A DNA stretch of 5,120 bases from Flavobacteriaceae bacterium (lineage in GTDB: Bacteria > Bacteroidota > Bacteroidia > Flavobacteriales > Flavobacteriaceae): the NCBI GenBank assembly GCA_018608735.1, contig JABAYZ010000277.1, positions 1 to 5,120 of the forward strand, written 5' to 3'. The notes beneath the pieces were generated by a model. It made no database searches and was not told where the DNA came from. It saw only the letters and a list, made by a program, of their open reading frames with translations. This document shows, piece by piece, positions 1-4,848 of this stretch (positions are counted from its first letter, which is position 1; each line of letters starts with the position of its first letter). Position numbers and translations under genes: made by a program.

Positions 1-135
1 TGTTGATATCCAGCACGCAACATCATCAATACTAATTAACCAATCATCGACTACCATAGGCTCTGCAGCTAATAAATTTGCACTCAAAAAAAATCCAGCA
101 CATCCAATAAATTTTTGCATACAACCGGCAAACAT
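1..135 (-). CDS. Secreted protein of unknown function, N-terminal part only (runs off the window)
   Basis: An uninterrupted 45-codon reading frame starts at the ATG at 135-133 and is still open at base 1. The start has a strong Shine-Dalgarno site, GGAGG, eight bases upstream. The product begins MFAGCMQKFIG, followed by a hydrophobic run (CAGFFLSANLLAA) that ends in an Ala-Ala-Glu context typical of signal peptidase I cleavage. The mature part starts EPMVVDDWLIS and contains one Cys-Trp pair near the cut end. I do not recognise the family. The protein is probably exported, and it follows the nuclease gene and a tiny ORF in what looks like one transcription unit. A second signal peptide here argues that it is a gene of its own and not a continuation of the preceding in-frame ORF. 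I am confident that it is coding but not what it does. Confidence 0.7.
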   Translation of the reverse strand, partial: MFAGCMQKFIGCAGFFLSANLLAAEPMVVDDWLISIDDVACWIST

Positions 136-143
136 AAGCTTAT

Positions 144-148
144 CCTCC
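144..148 (-). promoter_or_regulatory. Ribosome binding site for the partial secreted-protein gene
   Basis: The minus strand reads GGAGG at 148-144, eight bases before the ATG at 135. It is one of the best Shine-Dalgarno matches in the window and fixes this start, even though the frame is continuous, apart from one TAA, with the small ORF just upstream. Confidence 0.75.
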
Positions 149-150
149 AG

Positions 151-231
151 TTATGTTCTTCCAGTAATAACAACATTGGCCCAAGCATTTGAGGCAAAGT
201 TTATTAATAATATTAGTATAACCGTACGCAT
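151..231 (-). CDS. Possible 26-residue exported micropeptide
   Basis: An ATG at 231-229 overlaps the TGA of the nuclease gene (TGATG), a classic translational-coupling arrangement. The frame runs 26 codons to a TAA at 153-151. The peptide starts MRTVILILLINFASNAWA, which looks like a complete short signal peptide with an Ala-x-Ala cleavage site, leaving only about eight residues (NVVITGRT). The frame is the same as that of the next secreted-protein gene, with the single TAA and five codons between them. That next gene has its own strong ribosome binding site and its own signal peptide. Options are a genuine tiny exported or membrane peptide, a translational coupler, or the decayed start of a longer gene. 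No homology is recognised. Confidence 0.45.
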   Translation of the reverse strand: MRTVILILLINFASNAWANVVITGRT

Positions 232-734
232 CAATATTTATCCCACACATCATACTTCTCCCAAACCTGACAGGAAGAGTTTTCCATCATGTATCGCCCA
301 AAGTCTGCACCGTTTATGCTGCAGTACCCGACTAGTCGGTCATATGTTTTAGCCCCTGTAAGCTCACACGTTGCCTGTGACCCTAAGAACTGTTGGGCAA
401 TCCTAGATGCTGTGTCGCCTTTCTGCGTACCTCTTTCAGGACAATCTAAGGCTGCTAAGCGTATTGGGACGTTGTTCACCTCAATCGTATCTCCATCACG
501 CACATGTGTAACCTTGCCAGTTAATACTGTCTGTTCTGAAGATACACTGGGGGCCGCTTCTTGCGCTCTGTGGCAGTGGTATGGTTGCGAACCTGCGTGA
601 CAACCCTTTTTGTTCAAGCCACCACTGTGCGCCGCCGCATGTGTAACGAGCAGAATAAAGAAAAATATGGAGATTGTGTCTATGGCCTTACCGCCCATAC
701 GAATAAAGTTACTATAAATGTTTCTTTTGGGCAT
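231..734 (-). CDS. Secreted thermonuclease (SNase family) with N-terminal YHYH-like segment
   Basis: This is a predicted exported Ca2+-dependent endonuclease of the staphylococcal nuclease family, acting on DNA or RNA outside the cytoplasm. Numbering from the ATG at 734 (167 residues): a signal peptide with hydrophobic core ISIFFFILLV and Ala-rich end lies at about 18-35. A cysteine/histidine-rich segment (HSGGLNKKGCH ... YHCHR), typical of the YHYH-type N-terminal region found with such nucleases, spans about 36-56. The SNase domain runs from about 70 to the end. Family active-site residues are visible: Asp80 and Asp82 of the VRDGDT motif, Arg92, Asp97 and Glu100 in the IRLAALDCPE stretch, and Arg133 in YDRLVGYC. 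A GTG nine bases upstream (743) would add three residues, but the AAAAGG site at 748-743 is spaced correctly only for the ATG at 734. The gene lies 72 bases after the DUF4236 gene and is probably outside the ubiquitin-like operon. Confidence 0.88.
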   Translation of the reverse strand: MPKRNIYSNFIRMGGKAIDTISIFFFILLVTHAAAHSGGLNKKGCHAGSQPYHCHRAQEAAPSVSSEQTVLTGKVTHVRDGDTIEVNNVPIRLAALDCPERGTQKGDTASRIAQQFLGSQATCELTGAKTYDRLVGYCSINGADFGRYMMENSSCQVWEKYDVWDKY

Positions 735-742
735 GAGGTTCA

Positions 743-748
743 CCTTTT
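743..748 (-). promoter_or_regulatory. Ribosome binding site that selects the nuclease start
   Basis: The minus strand reads AAAAGG at 748-743, followed by eight bases and the ATG at 734. The competing GTG start overlaps this site and would have no spacer, so the ATG is preferred. Confidence 0.55.
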
Positions 749-766
749 AATCACTTATGGGACGAT

Positions 767-783
767 AGCTCTTTTGAAGAGTT
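767..783. repeat. Short inverted repeat between the operon and the nuclease gene
   Basis: CTCTT and AAGAG arms (769-773 and 777-781) flank a three-base loop, and a G-U and an A-T pair extend the stem to seven pairs. No T-run follows on either strand, so it is a weak terminator or mRNA hairpin candidate, nothing firmer. Confidence 0.3.
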
Positions 784-789
784 GGAATT

Positions 790-803
790 AAGCCAATGGG
801 CTT
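790..803 (-). terminator. Weak hairpin just after the DUF4236 stop, possible operon end
   Basis: AAGCC (790-794) and GGCTT (799-803) form a five-pair stem with a four-base loop, starting three bases after the TGA of the DUF4236 gene. On the minus strand it is followed by AATTCC, not a proper U-tract. Its position suits a terminator or a 3' end stabiliser, but the structure is weak, and read-through into the nuclease gene is possible. Confidence 0.3.
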
Positions 804-806
804 CAT

Positions 807-1154
807 TCAACGAATGTTTTTCCATTTTCTTATGACCCTCTTACGGGTGTTCTTAGGCTTTGGCGTTTTTCTATCCAATTGATTAGTGTGATTTGTTCTA
901 TTTTCATCAGAAAACTCTACAAGTTCATCATCATCAACAAAAATAGCTGTTTGGCCCAAAGGCTCCTTACTAATATATTTAAAAAAACTGAGACCAGTAC
1001 CAGGCAAACCTAAACTCACCCACTTGCGACCCGATGGAGACCTGCCAACTCGAAAACCAGGAACTCCCCAGCTATAACCAACGCCACCTCTACTGATAGT
1101 CGAGCGGAAGCCAAGGGGTAGACGTATTCTCTGTAGCCATCTAAATCCAAACAT
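807..1154 (-). CDS. DUF4236 domain protein, last gene of the ubiquitin-like operon
   Basis: The protein has 115 residues. The first ~60 match the DUF4236 pattern: a short basic start (FGFRWLQRIRLPLGF), then a glycine-rich repeat-like stretch with SRGGVGYSWG, FRVGRSPSG and a LGLPGTGLSF end. From about residue 75 the tail is acidic (DDDELVEFSDE) and then strongly basic (KTPKPKNTRKRVIRKWK), probably disordered and possibly nucleic-acid binding. The function of DUF4236 is unknown. The ATG lies only three bases after the JAB stop and I see no clear Shine-Dalgarno site, so translation probably depends on ribosomes arriving from the peptidase gene. Its place makes it a candidate substrate, effector or accessory factor of the conjugation system (inference). 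The family call is fairly safe; the role is not. Confidence 0.8.
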   Translation of the reverse strand: MFGFRWLQRIRLPLGFRSTISRGGVGYSWGVPGFRVGRSPSGRKWVSLGLPGTGLSFFKYISKEPLGQTAIFVDDDELVEFSDENRTNHTNQLDRKTPKPKNTRKRVIRKWKNIR

Positions 1155-1157
1155 AAT

Positions 1158-1697
1158 TTATAATATCGCAAAATTATCTAAGCTTATCTCATCACTATCA
1201 GCCCCTTTAAACAGAGCGGTTTGATTTCGTATGGGATCGATTACTAATCCCAAGTGAAAACTAGCAGAGAAAGAGGCTTTTTGATTATATCTATCGGTAG
1301 CACTGAAAAATACCCCCAGATTGGGATGAGAATGATACCATCCTACCACCGCCTGTTTAGAGCTTAAACACGAATTGGCATCATTCCAGATCGTAGAATC
1401 CATTTTCAAAGAAACTGAACTGTTTTCAAATTTTTTTGACGGGACAATATCCTCTAAGTGAACCACATTTTTGTTTTTAAATTTTAAATCAAATACTTTA
1501 CCTATGATAACTCCTCCTAGCTCAAAATCGCTAGAAGATAGATGTTTTTGAATTTTATTCCAGCAAGTTCTTTGAGATGTCACAAAGTAATTCTGAGAAG
1601 ATTTGAGGATGCTCAATGCTGTCAAAACCTCATAACTCTCTAAAAAGTCATCCATATTCAAAATTTTGATATCTGGCTCGATCGCATTCCACTTCAT
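1158..1697 (-). CDS. JAB/JAMM (MPN+) metallopeptidase, predicted ubiquitin-like protein processing and deconjugating enzyme
   Basis: This 179-residue protein has a complete JAMM zinc signature: Glu59 in the FELGGVIIG segment, then His122-Ser-His124-Pro, Ser132 and Asp135, fitting the H-x-H-x7-S-x2-D spacing exactly. In this family Glu activates water and the two His and the Asp bind zinc. The flanking text (VVGWYHSHP, GLVIDP) is typical of the MPN fold. Eukaryotic relatives such as Rpn11 and AMSH cleave ubiquitin isopeptide bonds; bacterial JABs in ubiquitin-like operons trim the Ubl C-terminus and remove conjugates. The first ~35 residues (IEPDIKILNMDDFLESYEVL) form an acidic N-terminal extension before the domain. 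The start has GGAG five bases upstream and sits ten bases after the E2 stop. The likely job here is to remove the tail after the glycine of the Ubl and to reverse conjugation. Confidence 0.93.
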   Translation of the reverse strand: MKWNAIEPDIKILNMDDFLESYEVLTALSILKSSQNYFVTSQRTCWNKIQKHLSSSDFELGGVIIGKVFDLKFKNKNVVHLEDIVPSKKFENSSVSLKMDSTIWNDANSCLSSKQAVVGWYHSHPNLGVFFSATDRYNQKASFSASFHLGLVIDPIRNQTALFKGADSDEISLDNFAIL

Positions 1698-1707
1698 GTT
1701 ATCTCCA

Positions 1708-2343
1708 TTAAACTATGAAATTAGCACCACATTTTCTGCACGTGGCTTTAATATTTTGTCTATCAGGAACCCTCAGCTTTTGACTGCACTGCTGACACGA
1801 AATTACTCTCGTTCGTATATGATTTGAATCTGAAACCGTTTCTTTGGTTGTCCATTTGATCTTTGGTTTAGTTGTTGAACCATGGGTTTTTGAGAATTTA
1901 TCTGTTGGAAAAAAGCTGGGTTCCGAAGAAGCCTTTTGCCTGTACCATGCAAGTGCCTCACTGTTTGCTGGGCTTTTCGTATTTAAAATAGTTGCTTCAA
2001 AAATTAGAATTTTGATTAACCTCTCAACTAAGAGATTTAATCCTTCGGTTGGTAGCCACTTAGTGCCAAGGCAGACCTGTCCAGAAGAATACACGTTGGG
2101 GTGGAATACAGGATCTTCAAATATGACTTTAGGTTCCATAAAAGGATATTTGGGTGACAAGGAGATTGTAACAACAGAACTTTTTCTGATCGTCCCCCGG
2201 CTATCTCCTACTGTTTTGTAATTTAGTTCAAGTATAATTTTCTGATCAGTTGAGGATGAAAGTTTAATCCCCCCATTTGATGTCCTTGCAAGATCACGGA
2301 TTTTTTCTATGTCTGCGCTGATCCTTTGAGATTTAGCTGTCAT
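1708..2343 (-). CDS. E2-like (UBC-fold) conjugating enzyme with C-terminal zinc ribbon
   Basis: This 211-residue protein carries a UBC domain over about 1-140. Helix 1 is at SADIEKIRDLAR, the proline-rich turn is KYPFMEPKV, and the active site reads HPNVYSSGQVCLG with His81-Pro-Asn83 and catalytic Cys91. Trp96-Leu-Pro98 follows, then a helix and LNTKSPANSEALAWY. The Asn-to-Cys distance of eight residues equals that of canonical eukaryotic E2s. After a Ser/Thr/Lys-rich linker (about 150-175) comes a zinc ribbon, Cys183-x2-Cys186 and Cys202-x2-Cys205, of the MJ0042-like type. Expected role: accept the activated Ubl from the E1 as a Cys91 thioester and pass it to a target. The start overlaps the Ubl gene by 11 bases and would be coupled to its translation. 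The fused zinc ribbon matches one in the operon's membrane protein and may be a docking or localisation element (inference). Confidence 0.93.
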   Translation of the reverse strand: MTAKSQRISADIEKIRDLARTSNGGIKLSSSTDQKIILELNYKTVGDSRGTIRKSSVVTISLSPKYPFMEPKVIFEDPVFHPNVYSSGQVCLGTKWLPTEGLNLLVERLIKILIFEATILNTKSPANSEALAWYRQKASSEPSFFPTDKFSKTHGSTTKPKIKWTTKETVSDSNHIRTRVISCQQCSQKLRVPDRQNIKATCRKCGANFIV

Positions 2344-2623
2344 ATCCAGCCACCAAAACAGGTTGAACCTCGAGCATATCGCCCTCTACAACTTGAGACT
2401 TGAGAAGAGACTCATCAGGATCAAGCGCTATATTTTGTGTAACATTAGCTATTGAGTAATCAACCGTACTGTCTAGCGACCAATTTTCGACTGCCGCCGC
2501 GATCAGTTCCCCACAACTGGTATTATAAGCTACTGTCAATTCGGCTTTTCTAGTTTGGTCTGCTGTTCGTACTATCACACTAATTTCGTCAGACGCATTC
2601 ATCGTAACAATGTCACTAGCCAT
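2333..2623 (-). CDS. Ubiquitin-like modifier protein (single beta-grasp domain)
   Basis: This 96-residue protein sits between E1 and E2 genes, the usual place for the modifier. The predicted layout fits a beta-grasp: a strand at ISVIVRTADQ, a second at KAELTVAYN, a helix at CGELIAAAVENW, then strands with an acidic LDPDESLLKSQVVEGDMLEVQPVL segment. That segment resembles the end of ubiquitin and YukD-like domains (residues 67-90, 'L..g.....GD.l.v.p'). The C-terminus is VAGYDS, so Gly93 is followed by a three-residue tail. The family therefore probably needs trimming after Gly93 before activation, which fits the JAMM peptidase two genes on. The start overlaps the E1 stop (TAATG) and has GGAG eight bases upstream (2635-2632). 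Primary sequence identity to ubiquitin is low, so the call rests on pattern, size and context. Confidence 0.85.
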   Translation of the reverse strand: MASDIVTMNASDEISVIVRTADQTRKAELTVAYNTSCGELIAAAVENWSLDSTVDYSIANVTQNIALDPDESLLKSQVVEGDMLEVQPVLVAGYDS

Positions 2624-3750
2624 TATTCCATCTCCAGTAGCAAATCAAATTCGATACTATCGTCCACAATTATCACATATTTACAAGGAATTTTGTATTT
2701 ACCAAAACTATTTTTCAATTCGCCCATCTGCATTCCCCAAACTATTTGAGCATCCAGCGATCGTTCTCCATCTAGTGACAAAATTGTTTCGTCAAAATTA
2801 TCGGCAACTTGAAAATAAGTTTTATGCTTTATCCCATTTTTGGTTGTCTCCACCAGTATGGGTTCACTAAATTCGATGTACGTAGACATGTCTTCCCCAA
2901 GGAGTTCTGGGAATGCTGAACCTTGCGAATGAAAATTTCTAGCTGCACTTAACAATTTTATTGGCTTTTCCCTATGCATTGATGCGGGACATGATTTTTT
3001 TTTCAATAACTGATTGTGCGATAAGGTGAGCGCTTTGGTGTCTAATAAAATCTTTCTGGAATGCTGATGTTTTGACACTGCAGGCTCATTCTTTGAAATT
3101 AAAAGGTCAAAAACCTGTGATACAGCGATTGAGCCTACCGAACTTGCAGTTATGCTAGTCGTTGGTACAATATTATTTTCTTGATAAACTTTTCGTATCC
3201 AACCACATGAATATCGGGCAGAAATTTTTTCGTAGACAGAACTTGGAATCGAGCATTCGTAGCAAGCGCAGTCATTAGAACTACCAAACGGAAAAATATC
3301 TACTGATGCGAAACGATGATCTATTCCTGTATTAATTAAAGGCACACCCGCTATTTGAGCTAGGGAATTAATTTTTATGCGGGCTTCAAAATTATCTACA
3401 GCGCACAGCACTGCATCAAATGACCTAATATATTGAATTGAAATTTTATCCCAAAAGTCACCATTAATTGCTTCAAAAACAGTTTCCCTGCTTACGGCGG
3501 ATGCTCTATTGACTACGGTTTCCGTTTTAGACTTTCCAACGTCTTCTTCTCTAAAAAAAATACTTCGGGTCAAATTGTGGATTTCAATTGTATCAAAGTC
3601 TACTAAGGATATTTTTCCAACACCAAAAAGAGAAAGATTTTTTACTATTTCATTCCCAATTGCTCCAGCACCAATAACTAAAAGCTTTAGCGATGAAATA
3701 AACTCTCTTTCAAAGCCCGATATTGCAGAGATACGAGCAAACTTATCCAT
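2623..3750 (-). CDS. E1-like ubiquitin-activating enzyme (ThiF/MoeB fold) with C-terminal extension
   Basis: Predicted reaction: adenylation of the Ubl C-terminal glycine with ATP, then thioester formation and transfer to the E2. Numbering from the ATG at 3750 (375 residues): the Rossmann loop GAGAIG is at 27-32, Asp51 and Asp53 in SLVDFDTIE, Asn59 and Arg62 in HNLTRS, Lys73 in VGKSK, and Asp119 and Arg124 in AVDNFEAR. These are the ATP and Mg2+ residues of the family. Cys163-Tyr-Glu-Cys166 is half of the usual structural zinc site. The expected second pair is replaced by Cys254...His259 (CPASMH). Cys182 (RYSCGW) lies where MoeB/ThiF carry their active cysteine and is the best thioester candidate. 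Residues ~280-375 form an extra strand-rich domain, perhaps for E2 binding (inference). An upstream ATG at 3759 would add three residues, but AAAGGA (3764-3759) is spaced for 3750. It overlaps the J-like gene by eight bases. Confidence 0.93.
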   Translation of the reverse strand: MDKFARISAISGFEREFISSLKLLVIGAGAIGNEIVKNLSLFGVGKISLVDFDTIEIHNLTRSIFFREEDVGKSKTETVVNRASAVSRETVFEAINGDFWDKISIQYIRSFDAVLCAVDNFEARIKINSLAQIAGVPLINTGIDHRFASVDIFPFGSSNDCACYECSIPSSVYEKISARYSCGWIRKVYQENNIVPTTSITASSVGSIAVSQVFDLLISKNEPAVSKHQHSRKILLDTKALTLSHNQLLKKKSCPASMHREKPIKLLSAARNFHSQGSAFPELLGEDMSTYIEFSEPILVETTKNGIKHKTYFQVADNFDETILSLDGERSLDAQIVWGMQMGELKNSFGKYKIPCKYVIIVDDSIEFDLLLEME

Positions 3751-3949
3751 CTTTTTCATCCTTTATACGATTTAATGTTTGCAACCGCTTCGTATTCAAT
3801 TTTCTAAAAAATGGGTCGCTTGTATCTGGATGATATTTTTTGACTAATGATTTGTATTCATGTTTATCTTTGAAACTTTCAATTTCGACTTCGTCCCCTG
3901 TAATGAAAACCTTTGAAGGATCCGTCGGTGGAATATTTTTCCATTTCAT
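3743..3949 (-). CDS. Small J-domain-like protein (HPD motif)
   Basis: This is a 68-residue protein. Residues 27-42 (KDKHEYKSLVKKYHPD) match helix II plus the invariant His-Pro-Asp loop of DnaJ J-domains, with HPD at 40-42. RKLNTKRLQTLNRIKDE at 49-65 fits helix III. Helix I and the usual Tyr-x-x-Leu-Gly start are not obvious; instead there is a polar leader with IPPTDPSKVFITGDEVEIE. J-domains stimulate DnaK/Hsp70 ATPase through HPD, so this protein could recruit the chaperone to conjugates or to the membrane protein (inference). The start at the ATG 3949 shares one base with the TGA of the preceding gene (TGATG) and has GGAG eight bases upstream (3961-3958). A TTG at 3952 is a less likely start. 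No other domain is present. The motif match is good but the domain is degenerate. Confidence 0.65.
   Translation of the reverse strand: MKWKNIPPTDPSKVFITGDEVEIESFKDKHEYKSLVKKYHPDTSDPFFRKLNTKRLQTLNRIKDEKDG
3759..3764 (-). promoter_or_regulatory. Ribosome binding site that selects the E1 start
   Basis: The minus strand reads AAAGGA at 3764-3759, followed by eight bases and the ATG at 3750. The first possible ATG, at 3759, overlaps this site and would leave no spacer, so the second methionine of MKKM is the likelier start. Confidence 0.5.
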
Positions 3950-4848
3950 CAATCGATCTCCATTATCATAGCTCGATCATTTATAATTATCTCATAACCG
4001 AAAGTTTCGTGCTTTATAAGTAAACCCCGTACTTTAATATTTTTTCCCTTGAGTGACTTAACGAAATTAGGTCCACCAACTTTTCGTACAGCGCCCTTGA
4101 AGAATACTAACTTAAAACCCTTAATCCAGCTCTTTTTTTCAAACATCACAGCGTAATCAGAACCGCGTTTACTGACATTAACGTTTTGGACTAAACCTTC
4201 AAATGTAACCACTTGGTTAACGAATTTGTGGTAATCACGTAATGTGACTGAGTTTGGATTGTAGTTTTTGGGTCGCGCTTTGCCAGGGCCAGCTTGTCTG
4301 GTTTGAGAATAAAGACTGATGTTTGATTTGCCGCATGCTATGCAATTAGACGAATTTTCAGATTGAAGAAGTTCAAAGCTTGCGCCCTGATAGAAGACCC
4401 CGCATGTGCAGGCGTGAATAATCCCACTTTCATCAATTGGTACACCAGTAAATGCGTCGTTTATCCCATCTAAGTTGGTTGACAGAGCTGGTAAGCTCTC
4501 TCCCAAGACGTCGAACTTATCTGAGCATGATGGACATGTAACCCGTATATTGCCTAATGATGTTACGCGGGATTTGGTTCCACAATTTGGGCAGTTGACT
4601 ACTTTAAGAGTTGTATTGTCAGAAGAACCAAATCCAGAATTCTTAAATTTGATATTCGAGGATTTGGAACCTGATTGGCTTCGGTTTCGCGATACATTGA
4701 AAGTTTTTTCCGAAGTTGAATGTTTTGTGTCGTTTCGATCTCTTCTTAACGATTCAGATCGATTTTGACTGTTGTTGTCAGAGCCGTCACTCTTGAAAAA
4801 GAAATACCAGACAAAAACGCCAAAGCCGATAAGAAATAAAAGTTCCAT
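3949..4848 (-). CDS. Membrane-anchored zinc ribbon, RING/treble-clef-like and OB-fold protein, candidate E3 or scaffold
   Basis: This is a 299-residue protein. A single N-terminal transmembrane segment (2-18, LLFLIGFGVFVWYFFF) is followed by KS and a long Ser/Asn/Arg-rich linker to about 80, predicting a cytoplasmic body. Zinc ribbon: Cys86-x2-Cys89 and Cys105-x2-Cys108, MJ0042-like. A second four-cysteine site, Cys147-x-Cys149-Gly and Cys169-x2-Cys172-Gly, sits in a context (FTGVPIDE before, GVFYQGASFELL between) that resembles prokaryotic RING/treble-clef modules. Residues ~201-298 read as an OB-fold (VTFEGLVQNVNVSKRG, KLVFFKGAV, LKGKNIKVRGLLIKH, YEIIINDRA). As the first gene of the operon it may position the E2 at the membrane or sense nucleic acid or ligand (inference). 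Its start has GAGG (4864-4861) at a rather long spacing of 12 bases. Membrane, zinc and OB parts are well supported; E3 activity is a hypothesis. Confidence 0.8.
   Translation of the reverse strand: MELLFLIGFGVFVWYFFFKSDGSDNNSQNRSESLRRDRNDTKHSTSEKTFNVSRNRSQSGSKSSNIKFKNSGFGSSDNTTLKVVNCPNCGTKSRVTSLGNIRVTCPSCSDKFDVLGESLPALSTNLDGINDAFTGVPIDESGIIHACTCGVFYQGASFELLQSENSSNCIACGKSNISLYSQTRQAGPGKARPKNYNPNSVTLRDYHKFVNQVVTFEGLVQNVNVSKRGSDYAVMFEKKSWIKGFKLVFFKGAVRKVGGPNFVKSLKGKNIKVRGLLIKHETFGYEIIINDRAMIMEID

Noticed and set aside
289..600. Plus-strand open frame of 103 codons opposite the nuclease gene
   Set aside because: It lies wholly antisense to a nuclease with intact active-site residues, and the protein shows no domain pattern.
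751..825. Minus-strand 24-codon frame beginning in the tail of the DUF4236 gene (MEKHSLNEAHW...)
   Set aside because: There is no ribosome binding site and no coding character; it also runs across both small inverted repeats.
1844..2221. Plus-strand open frame of 125 codons opposite the E2 gene
   Set aside because: It mirrors the UBC-encoding strand; the minus-strand product has a clear catalytic motif, so this is a shadow.
3509..3775. Plus-strand open frame of 88 codons opposite the start of the E1 gene
   Set aside because: It is antisense to the E1 nucleotide-binding region and has no coding features of its own.
4475..4768. Plus-strand open frame of 97 codons opposite the membrane protein gene
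   Set aside because: It is antisense to the zinc ribbon and linker, with no recognisable domain or ribosome site.
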